Shown: one piece after another, positions 31,580-42,894 of the stretch
Position numbering within the stretch: position 1 is the first letter of the stretch
Layout of the letters: the number at the start of each line of letters is the position of its first letter
Notes under the pieces: generated by a model
Databases searched by the model: none
The model's input: the letters and a program-made list of their open reading frames with translations, nothing else
Told to the model about the DNA's origin: nothing
Made by a program: the position numbers and the translations under genes
Assembly (NCBI RefSeq): GCF_018294505.1
Contig: NC_057810.1
Location: 702,007,852 to 702,071,851, forward strand
DNA: 64,000 nt
Source of the DNA: Triticum aestivum
Taxonomy: Eukaryota > Streptophyta > Magnoliopsida > Poales > Poaceae
Direction of reading: 5' to 3'

Positions 31580-34500
31580 GATATGGGTGCCTGTGCTAGT
31601 GCGATACCTTATGATCTTTATAAGGAAATTATGCACGACATTGCACTCGTTGAATTAGAAGACATTGATGTTACTATTAAGCTTGCTAATAGGGATACCA
31701 TTAAACCTATTGGGATTGTTAGAGATGTTGAAGTTTTGTGTGGGAGGTTAAATACCCTGCTGATTTTCTTGTTCTTGCTTCCCCACAAGATGCCTTTTGT
31801 CCCATTATTTTTGGTAGGCCCTTCTTGAATACTGCTAGTGCTAAGATTAATTGTGAAAGGAATATTGTTACTTCTGGCATCGATGGTATGTCTCATGAGT
31901 TTAATTTTGCTAAGTTTAGTAGACAACCTCGTGAAAGGGAACCACCTAATAAGGATGAGATTATTGGTCTTGCTTCCATTGTTGTTCCTCCAACTGATCC
32001 ATTAGAACAATATTTGCTAGACCATGAAAACGATATGTTTATGAAGGAAAGGGAAGAAATGGATGAAGTGTTCCTTAAACAGGAACCTGTGCTGAAACAT
32101 AACCTTCCCGTTGAAATTCTTGGGGATCCCCTTCCACCCAAGGGTGATCCCGTGTTTGAGCTTAAACCATTACCTGATAATCTTAAGTATGCTTATCTTG
32201 ATGAAAAAGAAATACATCATGTTATTATTAGTGCTAACCTTTCAGAGAAAGAAGAAGAAAGATTATTGAAAACTCTGAAGAAGCATCAAGCAGCTATTGG
32301 ATATACTCTGGATGATCTTAAGGGCGTCAGTCCCACGTTATGTCAACACAAAATTAATATGGAGGACGATGCCAAACCAGTTAGAGATCCTCAAAGACGA
32401 TTAAATCCCAAGATGAAGGAAGTGGTAAGAAAGGAGATACTAAAGCTCCTCGAAGCAGGTATTATTTATCCCGTTGCTGATAGTGAATGGGTAAGCCCTG
32501 TCCATTGTGTCCCTAAAAAGGGAGGTATTATTGTCGTACCTAATGATAAAGATGAATTGACCCCGCAAAGAATTATTACAGGTTATAGGATGGTGATTGA
32601 TTTCCATAAGTTAAATAAAGCTACTAAGAAAGATCATTACCCTTTACCTTTTATTGATCAAATGCTAGAAAGGCTATCCAAACACACACATTTTGCTTTC
32701 TAGATGGTTATTCTGGTTTCTCTCAGATACCTGTGTCAGCGAAGGATCAATCTAAAACTACTTTTACTTGCCCTTTTGGTACTTTTGCTTATAGACGTAT
32801 ACCTTTTGGTTTATGTAATGCACCTGCTACCTTTCAAAGATGCATGATGGCTATATTCTATGATTTTTGTGAAAAGATTTGTGAGGTATTCATGGATGAC
32901 TTCTCTGTCTATGGATCCTCTTTTGATGATTGTTTGAGCAACCTTGATCGAGTTTTGCAGAGATGCGAAGACACTAGTCTCGTCCTGAATTGGGAAAAGT
33001 GTCACTTTATGGTTAATGAAGGCATTGTCTTGGGGCACAAGATCTCTGAGAGAGGTATTGAAGTTGATAAAGCCAAAGTTGATGCTATTGAAAACATGCC
33101 ATGTCCCAAGGACATAAAAGGTATAAGAAGTTTCCTCGGTCATGTCGGTTTTTATAGGAGGTTCATTAAGGACTTTTCTAAAATCTCTAGGCCTCTGACT
33201 AATTTATTGCAAAAATATATCCCTTTTGTCTTTGATGATGATTGTGTAGAAGCTTTTGAAACACTTAAGAAAGCCTTGATCACTGCACCTATTGTTCAGC
33301 CACCTGATTGGAATTTACCTTTTGAAATTATGTGCGATGCTAGTGATTATGCTGTAGGTGTTGTTCTTGGGCAAAGAGTTGATAAGAAATTGAATGTTAT
33401 CTAGTATGCTAGTAAGACTCTTGATACTGCCCAGAGAAATTATGCTACTACTGAAAAAGAGTTCTTAGCAGTTGTATTTGCTTGTGATAAGTTTAGACCT
33501 TATATTGTTGATTCCAAAGTTACTATTCACACTGATCATGCTGCTATTAAATATCTTATGGAAAAGAAAGATGCTAAGCCTAGACTCATTAGATGGGTTC
33601 TCTTGCTCCAAGAATTTGACTTGCATATTATTGATAGAAAAGGAGCTGAGAACCCCATTGCAGATAACTTGTCTAGGTTAGAGAATGTTCTTGATGACCC
33701 ACTGCCTATTAATGATAGCTTTCCTAATGAGCAATTAGCGGTCGTCAATGCTTCTCGTACTGCTCCTTGGTATGCTGATTATGTTAATTACATTGTTGCT
33801 AAATTTATACCGCCTAGTTTCACATACCAGCAAAAGAAAAAGTTCTTTTATGATTTAAGACATTACTTCTGGGACCATCCACACCTTTATAAAGAAGGAG
33901 TAGATGGTGTTATTAGACGTTGTGTGCCTGAGAATGAACAGGAACAGATTCTACATAAGTGTCACTCTGAATCTTATGGAGGACACCACGCTGGAGACAG
34001 AACTGCACACAAGGTACTACAATCTGGTTTTTATTGGCCTACTCTTTTCAAAGATGCTCGTAAGTTTGTCTTATCCTGTGATGAATGTCAAAGAATAGGT
34101 AACATTAGTAGACATCAAGAAATGCCTATGAATTACTCTCTTGTTATTGAACCGTTTGATGTTTGGGGCTTTGATTATATGGGACCTTTTCCCGCCTCTA
34201 ATGGTTATACACATATCTTAGTTGTTGTTGATTACGTTACTAAGTGGGTAGAAGCTATTCCAACTAGTAGTGTTGATCATAACACTTCTATTAAAATGCT
34301 TAAAGAAGTTATTTTTCCGAGGTTTGGAGTCCCTAGATATCTTATGACTGATGGTGGTTCACATTTTATTCATGGTGCTTCCCGTAAGATGCTTGCTAAG
34401 TATGATTTCAATCATAGAATAGCATCTCCTTATCATCCGCAGTCTAGTGGTCAAGTAGAGTTGAGCAATAGAGAGCTCAAATTAATTTTGCAAAAGACTG

Positions 34501-35105
34501 TGAATAGATCTAGAAAGAATTGGTCCAAAAAACTTGATGATGCATCATGGGCCTATAGAACTGCATACAAAAATCCTATGGGTATGTCTCCTTATAAGAT
34601 GGTTTATGGAAAAGCGTGTCATTTACCTCTTGAACTTGAACATAAGGCATATTGGGCTATCAAAGAGCTCAATTATGACTTCAAACTTGCCGGTGAGAAG
34701 AGGTTATTTGATATTAGCTCACTTGATGAATGGAGAACCCAAGCTTATGAGAATGCCAAGCTTTTCAAAGAAAAAGTCAAATGCTGGCATGATAAGAGGA
34801 TACAAAAGCGTGAGTTTAACGTAGGAGATTATGTGTTATTATTCAACTCTCATTTAAGATTTTTTGCAGGAAAACTTCTCTCAAAATGGGAAGGTCCCTA
34901 CAATATCGAGGAGGTCTACCGTTCTGGTGCTATAAAAATCAACAACTTCGAAGGCACGAATCCGAGGGTGGTAAACGGTCAAAGAATTAAACACTATATT
35001 TCAGGTAATCCTATCAATGTTGAAACTAATATTATTGAAACTGTAACCCCTGAGGAATACATAAGGGACACTTTCCAGAAAGTTTCAGACTCCGAAAAGG
35101 CATAG
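31580..35105 (+). pseudogene. Athila-lineage pol (protease, RT, RNase H, integrase), decayed
   Basis: The protease begins CYHGLCDMGACASAIPYDLY, with D-M-G in place of D-T-G. A frameshift near 31750 leads to FCPIIFGRPFLNT. RT: WVSPVHCVPKKGG, YRMVIDFHKLNK; a frameshift at 32700 breaks FLDGYSGF; then FGLCNAPATFQR and FMDDFSVYG, the active-site Asp pair intact. RNase H: MCDASDYAVGVVL, with TAG at 33402. From 33405 the frame is open to 35105: HHCC zinc binding ([18 protein letters not shown]), catalytic integrase residues in [18 protein letters not shown] and [11 protein letters not shown], and the C-terminal GPY module ([15 protein letters not shown]). At least three lesions prevent a full polyprotein, but the integrase part is undamaged. 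Confidence 0.92.
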
Positions 35106-35430
35106 GTATGTGGTACGGTAAGTAAACCGACTCCAAAACAACTCCAATGGCATTTTTTATCAGTTTTGGATTATTTAAGAATTTTAGGAAGAAAGAAGTA
35201 GTCCGAAAGGGACACGAGGCTCCCATGAGAGTGGAGGGCGCCCCCCTTGTAGGGCATGCCCCCCTGTCTCGTGGGCACCTCGTGTGCCTCCCGGACTCCG
35301 TTTTCTTGCATGTTACGTATTTTGGTCGGTAAAAATTCATTATATATACTCCCGAAGGTTTTGACCACCGTATGACACAAATATCCTCTGTTTTCATTTC
35401 GAGCTGTTTCTGTTTCAGACCTAGAGCATC

Positions 35431-35946
35431 ATGACGTCTCCAAGCGCTCCCAGGGATAAGTTTTTCGAGAGGGTTATCAACCCCTATCTCGCGGAGGTGC
35501 TGCAACACCCTCAAACCATTGAGATGCGTGAGCGGGTGCTGCACATCCGCGATGTGGAGGGACCAAGGCGTACCGGAAGCATGGAGACAAAGCTTGAAGC
35601 CATGGAGCAGGAAGTTTTCAAGTGTCAATGGATGGTGGAGCGTGGACTCAACGCCAACCAGATGATGATCACGGAGTTCACCAACAATCACAAGCTAGAT
35701 GCTAAAGTCATTGGGGAGACCATCTTCAAGCTTCAAGCGAAAATCGAGCACCTCCAAGACCAGATCTATGGCCTGCAAAACCAGAACTGTGAGTATGAAT
35801 ATAGATTCAAACGAATGAGCTTGGCTGCAGATTTAAGGATCCCGGAGACTCGATCATCCTTTTATGATGGAGAACCTATGCCTCGGAAGACGAACGACAA
35901 GCCTACATCATCAACAACTCCTACTTCACCACCTCCGAGGAAATAA
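35431..35946 (+). CDS. Post-pol ORF, coiled-coil protein of unknown function
   Basis: 171 residues, start MTSPSAPRDKFFERVINPYL, TAA at 35946. It sits in the envelope position between pol and 3' LTR of the Athila-lineage element, on the same strand, in a long untranslated interval. The middle (about residues 50-130) is helical with heptad-like hydrophobics (METKLEAMEQEVFKCQWMVE; IFKLQAKIEHLQDQIYGLQN), so a coiled coil is likely. The C-terminus is Ser/Thr/Pro-rich. There is no signal peptide or membrane segment, so it is not an envelope protein by sequence. It is intact although gag-pol is broken, which may mean constraint, youth or chance. Confidence 0.65.
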   Translation: MTSPSAPRDKFFERVINPYLAEVLQHPQTIEMRERVLHIRDVEGPRRTGSMETKLEAMEQEVFKCQWMVERGLNANQMMITEFTNNHKLDAKVIGETIFKLQAKIEHLQDQIYGLQNQNCEYEYRFKRMSLAADLRIPETRSSFYDGEPMPRKTNDKPTSSTTPTSPPPRK

Positions 35947-36863
35947 TCACATGGGTATGGGCACTCCCCTTGGCAACTGCCAAGCTTGGGGGAGGTGCCC
36001 CGGTATCGTATCACCATCACACTCCTATCTTTACCGCTTTATTTAGTTCGATCCTTTTAGTAGTGTCTTGATTTAGTAGTTTGAAGTTTTGATATCAAGT
36101 AGTTTGAGTTTTGCATTGTGATCTCTTTATGTAATCGAGTCCGTGTGCTATCTATAATAAAGTTTAGTGTTGAGTCAAGGGCTCTGCTATGTGCTATGAT
36201 CTTGAGAAAGTAGAAAGAATAAAAGAGTTCATATTGATCTTATGGATAGTGATAACTTCACACATAGAAAGTATGAGGCATAAAAATTGTTGAGAGTTGA
36301 TGAACGTAGCCTTGGTCATCGTTGCAATTAATAGGAAGTGATAAGGAAAGAGGGGTTCACATATAAATATATTATCTTGGACACCTTTTATGATTGTGAA
36401 GCACTCATTACGTATGACATGCTAAAAGAGTTGATGTTGGACAAGGAAGACAACGTAATGGTTTATGTTTTCCAACATCTCAGTTAAAGTATATTGTCAT
36501 TGACCTTCCAAACATGTTGAGCTTGCCTTTCCCCCTCATGCTAGCCAAATTCCCTGCACCAAGTAGAAATACTACTTGTGCTTCCAAATATCCTTAAACA
36601 TAGTTTTGCCATGAGAGTCCACTATACCTACCTATGGATTGAGTAAGATCCTTCAAGTAAGTTGTCATCGGTGCAAGCAATAAAGATTGCTCTCTAAATA
36701 TGTATGACTTATTAGTGCAGAGAAAATAAGCTTTCTACGAACTTGTTGTGGAAGTAATAAAAGCGACGGACTGCATAATAAAGGTCCACATACAAGGGGC
36801 AATATAAAGTGACTTTCTTTTGCATTAAGATTTTATGCATCAATCCTAAACGCGCATGACAAC
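35947..36863. other. Athila-lineage post-pol non-coding region, left part
   Basis: It starts with a primer-tract-like word (AAGCTTGGGGGAGGTGCC, 35982-35999) soon after the ORF, then AT-rich sequence without frames. The region resumes after the Tat insertion at 54127. Confidence 0.6.
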
Positions 36864-37334
36864 TGTCGGTGTCAAAACCGGCGGATCTCGGGTAGGGGGT
36901 CCCGAACTGTGCGTCTAGGCGGATGGTAACAGGAGACAAGGGACACGATGTTTTACCCAGGTTCGGGCCCTCTTGATGGAGGTAAAACTCTACGTCCTGC
37001 TTGATTAATATTGATGATGTGTGTTACAAGAGTAGATCTACCACGAGATCAAGGAGGCTAAACCCTAGAAGCTAGCCTATGGTATGATTATTGTTCGTCC
37101 TACGGACTAAAGCCATCCGGTTTATATAGACACCGGAGAGGGCTAGGGTTACACAGAGTCGGTTACAATGGTAGGAGATCTACATATCCGTATCGCCAAG
37201 CTTGCCTTCCACGCCAAGGAAAGTCCCATCCGGACACGGGATGAAGTCTTGAATCTTGTATCTTCATAGTCTTGGAGTCCGGCTGATGATGATAGTTCGA
37301 CTATCCGGACACCCCCTAGTCCAGGACTCCCTCA
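36864..37334 (-). repeat. Tat element 1, 3' LTR
   Basis: 471 bp; on the minus strand it begins TGAGGGAGTCCTGGACTAGG and ends TTTTGACACCGACA. The same LTR (473 bp, plus strand) occurs at 55983-56455. Confidence 0.9.
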
Positions 37335-37888
37335 GTAGCCCCTGAACCAGGCTTCAATGACGATGAGTCCGACGCGCATATTGTCTTCGGCATTGCAAGG
37401 AGGGTTCCTCCTCCGAATAATTTATAGAAGATTGTGAACACCAGGATAGTGTCCGGCTCTTCAAAATAAATTCCACATACCACCGTAGAGAGAATAACAT
37501 TTACACAAGTTCAATCTGCTGACGTATTTCGTGGCATGACATCACACCACTACCAAGCCTTTACTCGAATTGTTTTTATTGTACCACTTCAGCGCGTTTA
37601 GCGAAGCGGTTTCCTTGGCACGTCTTGTCGAAGCAGAGATCGTGTTCCCCTTATTCCGGGATTCCCATCAATACGGACGTGGGTAACCCAACCGCGCCAT
37701 TGATTGCGGTGCTTGGGGGATAAGCGAGTTTTATCAGGCCGGTGGGGACGCATGTTTGTGTCCGCCCATATAAGGGGATAAAGATCCAACCCTTTTACCT
37801 GCGCCTTCTTCCTCCTTGGCTTATCCATCTCCACGAACTCGAGCTCCAGCGCCTAAGTCCGCACATCTCACGTCAACCTCCTCCAACT
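37335..37888. other. Leader/promoter interval of antisense gene
   Basis: Between the LTR and the antisense start. On the plus strand it contains CCCATATAAGGGGATAAAG (about 37767), a plausible TATA some 120 bp upstream of the ATG at 37889. No other frame is supported. Confidence 0.45.
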
Positions 37889-40800
37889 ATGTCCGGAGCG
37901 GGAGGCAAGTGGATGGCGTCCTCCCTCACGGAGGGGCAGATCCAGAAGCTGCGCAGCGCCGGATATTTGTCCAGCAACATCGCGCACCGGCTCCCCGACG
38001 AGGGAGAGCTCATCCCCACCCCTAGGCCCCATGAGAGGGTAGTATTTCTTCCCCATTTCCTCCGCGGACTGGGCTTCCCACTCCATCCCTTTGTCCAGGG
38101 GCTCATGTTCTACTACGGCCTGGATTTCCATGATCTGGCCCCAAATTTCATCCTCAACATCTCGGCGTTTATCGTCGTGTGTGAGGCCTTCCTCTGCATC
38201 CAGCCCCACTTTGGCTTGTGGCTCAAGACCTTCAGTGTCAAGCCGAAGGTTGTGAAGGACAGCCAAGCAGAGTGCGGAGGCGCCATGGTGGGCAGGATGT
38301 CCCACGTTACTTGGCTTGAGGGCACTTTCGTGGAAACCATCAAGGGGTGGCAATCGGGGTGGTTCTACATCACCGAGCCGCGTGACCCTGAATGGGCAGC
38401 GGCCCCCGAATTCAAATCTGGCATCCCCACACGGCTTACCTCCTGGAAAGAGAGCGGCCGGACTTGGGGTGATTCGGAGGAGCTGACCGGACTCTAAGCC
38501 TGTATCCAGAAGCTGGTGGACAAGAAGCTCAAGCTCGTCAATGTAGTCCAGGTCATGCTCATTCGCCAGATTCTCCCGTGCCAACGACGGGGCTTCAACA
38601 TGTGGGAGTTTGATCCGGCGCAGCACCAGACTTTGAGCGGGCTCTTCGACACTACATACAAAGATGTCTGGAAGGTGCTGTTCAAGGGCGTCGAGGCTCC
38701 CGCATCCGCTACCGAAGATCGCGGATTCAGCTCGCAGCGTCCGGCTGACGAGGTAAGTGATTTCGTCCTTTACGGGATGCTTGTTTGCCATAGTTTGACT
38801 CTATGCGGGATCTAAACTCCCTCTCCTTTGATAGGGCTGGCTGAAGAAGGCCGAACAGGCTATCTGTCCGGCCCCATTGCCAGAGGACCCAGCGGACGCC
38901 CGCTTGACGAGGCTGCTGGCTCCGGCACCCCATGTGGTGCCCGAGAAGAAGGCCAAGAAGAAGGCCACGGGCACTCGGAAGAGTTCCCGTTTTCAGGTGC
39001 TATCGGATGATGACTCCGAGGCAGACTCCTCCCACAAAGGCGAGGAGGAGAAGAAGAAAGCCTCTCCCCCAGTGGGGGGAGGGAAGAAAAGGAAGGCCTC
39101 TCCGATGAGGGAGGCCGAAGGGTCCAAGAAGGGAAAAATTCTTTCCCCGGACTGCTCTGCCAACGCTAGTGACGACGACGAGGACTGGCCTCCAAGGGCC
39201 AAGCCCCTGGCGAGACCGTAAGTATCCGGACTCCCAAATAACTTCATGGTTTTTCTTTTTTGCCACACAGTGTCTTTCTAATGCCGCATACAACCCTGCA
39301 GTCCGCCCAAGGATGATCTTCCCGCTTCGTCGAGCGGGTCCTTAGGTGCGTCCGATATGGATTCTCTTCCGACCGCCTCCACCCCCCGTGATGCGGACGA
39401 TGCCAAGGTGGGATCCCGGGATGGGACCCACCAGGAGGAGGAGGCCCCGGAGGTGTCGCAGAACAACCTCCCGGACTTTGCACCGGACTCGGCCCCGGAG
39501 CCCATAGTGGCTCCAGAGTCCGGCGGGCGGCCCCTTTGTAAGAAGGGCAAGACCGTGACACCGGCAGCCTCCGTCCAACCGGAGGCGCCGGATAGTTTGC
39601 TGGAGGCGCTCAATGGCGCCTCCATCGAAGAGGAACACCGCACTGTTATGAGTGTGGTGATTCAAAAGGTTCAGCTCGCCAAGAGCGGGCTGACCGAAGC
39701 CTTCAGCAGCCTTCTAACAAGCTTTGAGGTAAGAATTTTGATGTATGTAAAATAGTACCGCATAGACAGTAGCCCCTGATGCTCGGTTTGGTGTTCGGAA
39801 AGAAAAGCCGGACTGAGCATCTAAAAAGATATACGCAGGAGTCATAAAAAATATGTCAATATGGGATTGCAGGCTGCGCTACTGACCTCTGCCGCACTGA
39901 CTGCCGAGGTCAATACTTTGAAGCAAAGCCTCGAGCGGTCCGAGAACGAGCTCGGCCGTGCCAAGAAGCAGCTCGAGGACAAGGAAGGTGAGTAACACCT
40001 TATTAAAATTGTACCTTACAGAAAAGGATTTTGGTTGCAAGAAAAATGACAAGGATAACGTGGGTATTGCAGGGGCACTAACGAGGTGGCGACCCTGAAG
40101 GAGGCGGTGTCCGCGGCCGAACATAATGCGGCTGCGGAACGCTCCGAGCGAGAGAAGCAGGAGGCGTGGGTGGCGGAGTTATAGCAAGAGCTCTAGGATC
40201 TCGTGGAAAAACATGAGAGCCTGGAGCGTGACTCGAAGACTCGAGAGTCCGAGCTTGCGACGGCTCTTGAGAGTGCCAAAGCCGCTAAGGCTGAAGCCTA
40301 TAAGGCCCTCCAGGAAGTCGAGGCGTTGAAGAAAATAGCGGCGGGTAAGGCGTTTCTCATGCAAAGTAAGCATGTGAGTGTGAATTACATATCACTTACC
40401 CGAATTCGGAGCTCTCTAGGAGCGTTCGCAGATCTGCCTCGCAGTGTATCCGATGCTGCCGCCTTCTACAGGGCCGAGGAGGGGAGCTCGACGGAGAAGG
40501 TCTTCTGGTTTCAGTATGCTGAGGCCGGACATCCGGTGCCCCTTAGCGACCAGCTGAAGCAGCTGGTCGAGCTCCACAAGGTGGCCGAACAGGCCATGAA
40601 GGGCCTCATAGTTCGGCTGTGGCCTAAGGAGGCCATGCCTGGGAGCTACTTCGGCCTGGTGCGGCGGCTGGTGGATGCGTGCCCGTGGGTTGAAGTCATC
40701 AAGCACTCCGCCTGTATTGAAGGTGCCCGTCGGGCCCTTGCCCGCGCAAAGGTGCACTGGGGCAAGATGGATGCCTAGAAGCTTGTGACGGACCCGCCAC

Positions 40801-40904
40801 CGCAGGGCAAGGAGCACCACACGCCTGAGATGTATTATAAGAGTGTCCTAAAGGGTGCCCGCGTTATTGCGGGTGAGTGCTCCAAAGATGTAATATTTGA
40901 GTAG
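37889..40904 (+). pseudogene. Antisense gene of Tat element: putative gypsy-type transposase (PF04195-like), decayed
   Basis: Start MSGAGGKWMASSLTEGQIQK. Exon 1 (37889-38752) contains the PF04195-like region: RVVFLPHFLRGLGFPLHPFV, FYYGLDFHDLAPNFILNISA, FIVVCEAFLCIQPHFGLW, and GWFYITEPRDPEW. Well-formed GT-AG introns follow at 38753-38834, 39218-39301, 39729-39872 and 39988-40072; across the first three the reading phase is preserved. Exons 2-3 are Lys/Glu/Ser-rich and disordered, exons 4-5 coiled-coil (LTAEVNTLKQSLERSENELG). The last exon ends at 40902-40904 after YYKSVLKGARVIAGECSKDV. Stops: TAA 38495, two TAG near 40182 and 40194, TAG 40776, plus a shift near 40080. The biochemical role of the family is unknown; the name transposase is historical. 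Confidence 0.8.
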
Positions 40905-42271
40905 ACTCGCATTTTGTTATCCTGTACGCTGAAAACTTTGTTCATATGCGCTAAGCAACGCTTGTTAATTTAAAATATTACCTTCTGTGCGGCTGTTTAT
41001 CAAATCTGAGAGATGGCAAGTCGTCGGCTTCAGCCCCCATGCCACGAGTGCTGGGGTGTTTAGGATAAACTTGAGCACTCTTGTTCCCATTTTTGGGTCC
41101 ATCTAGGGAGGCGCTCAACACAACGAACAAGGCAACCGGACTTATAATGCTTGAACACTCTCACTTAGCCATAGAATTCTATAATTTTAAATTTCGGCGA
41201 AGCCCCTAGTCTTCGGAAGGCCGAATTTGGGGCGCTATCCATGCCTGGGCCGGACAAAAACCGGCTCCTCGCTCTAAGCGGCATAAGTCTTTAGGGACTC
41301 GCAAAAAACCTCTCAAACAGCGACCAGCTCTCGCCTCATCATGACGGTCAGTTTTAGCTTTCTCCACTGAGGCGCTCGCCCAGCTCAACTGGGGCGCAAT
41401 CGCAGTGGTTCTCCCAGTGCTACCTTAGCTGATACAACGGAACGTAAGGTACCAAAACATGGGAGCCGGGCAAACCCAACTATTGACCCAAGACATGATT
41501 CAGAGCCGATGCATATAATGCTATAAGTTCGGGGTGCCGCACTTGTGAAAGTGTTCGGACTTATCACACCATGATGCGGGAAACATAAGCCCCTGGTGTA
41601 TTTAGCCGTACCAAAATGTACGGATGCAATATGTCATAAATGAACATATGTATAAGAAAGAAATGCAATTGGAAGCAAAAAGGTGCTGCATTACTTATTC
41701 AAGAAAAACTGCTGTAAATGTAGAACGATACAAATGGTGCAATAAGCAAGGGGTGGGACTATTAAACATGTCCCCCTCCAGGGGTAGGCTGCGGAATGGT
41801 GCATAAAACAGATTTAATGCTCGTAATGGAGACCACCTGGATATTCGTTGTAGCCTTTCTCCTTCCCTGGCTGTTGCATCGTGAGTTCGGCAGGTCTGCT
41901 GCCGGACAGGGCCTCTAACGAACGGAGTCATGTGGGTAAAAATAAAAAGGAAAAAGAAAAAAAGAACGACACACTTGAGAGCCCCTGGTGTGGTTGATCC
42001 GCATTCTGGGCCTATCATGGTTGTGCCCCTCTCCCCATGCCCATGGTATCTTTAGAGCGTAATGGTGTACGCGAAGGACCTGTCTTGATGTTTTGCAGGG
42101 GATGGGGTTGGGGCCGCACTGCTACGCGTGCTCGAAACATGCCAGGTGGTCTTGTTGTAGGTTACTCCGGGCGCGTTTAGCCGTGTCCGGCCGCTTAGCG
42201 GACGGACTCGAGAATTGCCTTAAGAGACTGCATTGTACTTCTGCCGCGAGAGCCGCTGTATGTTCCTCCGT
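40905..42271. other. Tat element 1 internal non-coding region (site of missing pol)
   Basis: On the minus strand the protease frame ends at 42272 (NGNTERSL, then stop). In a complete element RT would follow here. No RT, RNase H or integrase motif is seen in six frames. The sequence contains scattered GCCGGAC/CCGGAC words like those in the element's LTR and leader. Confidence 0.6.
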
Positions 42272-42894
42272 TCAGAGAGAGCGTTCAGTGTTTCCGTTGA
42301 CCGTGATGACTCCTCGAGGGCCTGGCATCTTGAGCTTGAGGTATGCGTAGTGTGGCACCACGTTGAACTTTGCAAACGCGGTACGTCCGAGCAGGGTATG
42401 ATAGCCGCTGCGGAACGGAACTATGTCGAAGATTAACTCCTCGCTTCGGAAGACCACTTCCAGTGTAACTGAGCCTGTACAGTTGGCTTCTACACCTAGT
42501 ATGATGCCTTTAAAGGTCGTCTTGGTAGGTTTAATCCTTGAGGGCTCTATGCCCATTTTGCGCACTGTATCCTGATAAAGCAGGTTCAGGCTGCTGCCGC
42601 CGTCCATCAGGACTCTGGTGAGGTGAAATCCATCGATGATTGGGTCTAAAACCAATGCGGCGAATCCGCCGTGGCGGATGCTGGTGGGGTGGTCCCTTCG
42701 GTCAAAAGTGATCGGGCAGGAGGACCATGGATTGAACTTCGGGGCAACTGGCTCCATCATGTATACATCCCTGAGTGCACGCTTCCGCTCCCTTTTGGGT
42801 ATGTGCGTTGCGTATATCATGTTCACTATCCGCACCTGTGGGCGGAAACCCTTCTGTCCTTTATTGTTCGTCGGTCGGGTCTCTTCCTCGTCAT
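42272..42894 (-). pseudogene. Tat element 1 gag-protease, C-terminal part
   Basis: Continues the gag frame across Copia copy B: 51615 side ...GKNNDKGLHSD, this side DEEETRPTNNKGQKGF. It carries MIYATHIPKRERKRALRDVY, then the retropepsin-like domain with VLMDGGSSLNLLY (active-site D-G-G) and FRSGYHTLLGR, and LKLKMPGPRGVITVNG, where Tat elements pass into RT. A stop follows at 42272. No stop or frameshift lies inside this part. Confidence 0.85.

Noticed and set aside
35032..35691. Minus-strand 219-residue frame overlapping the Athila post-pol ORF
   Set aside because: Runs through the pol end, a palindrome and the coiled-coil ORF; no domain and wrong strand for the element.
37868..38791. Minus-strand 307-residue frame opposite the antisense gene
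   Set aside because: Shadow of the GC-rich plus-strand exon; the plus strand has the domain, the introns and codon usage in its favour.
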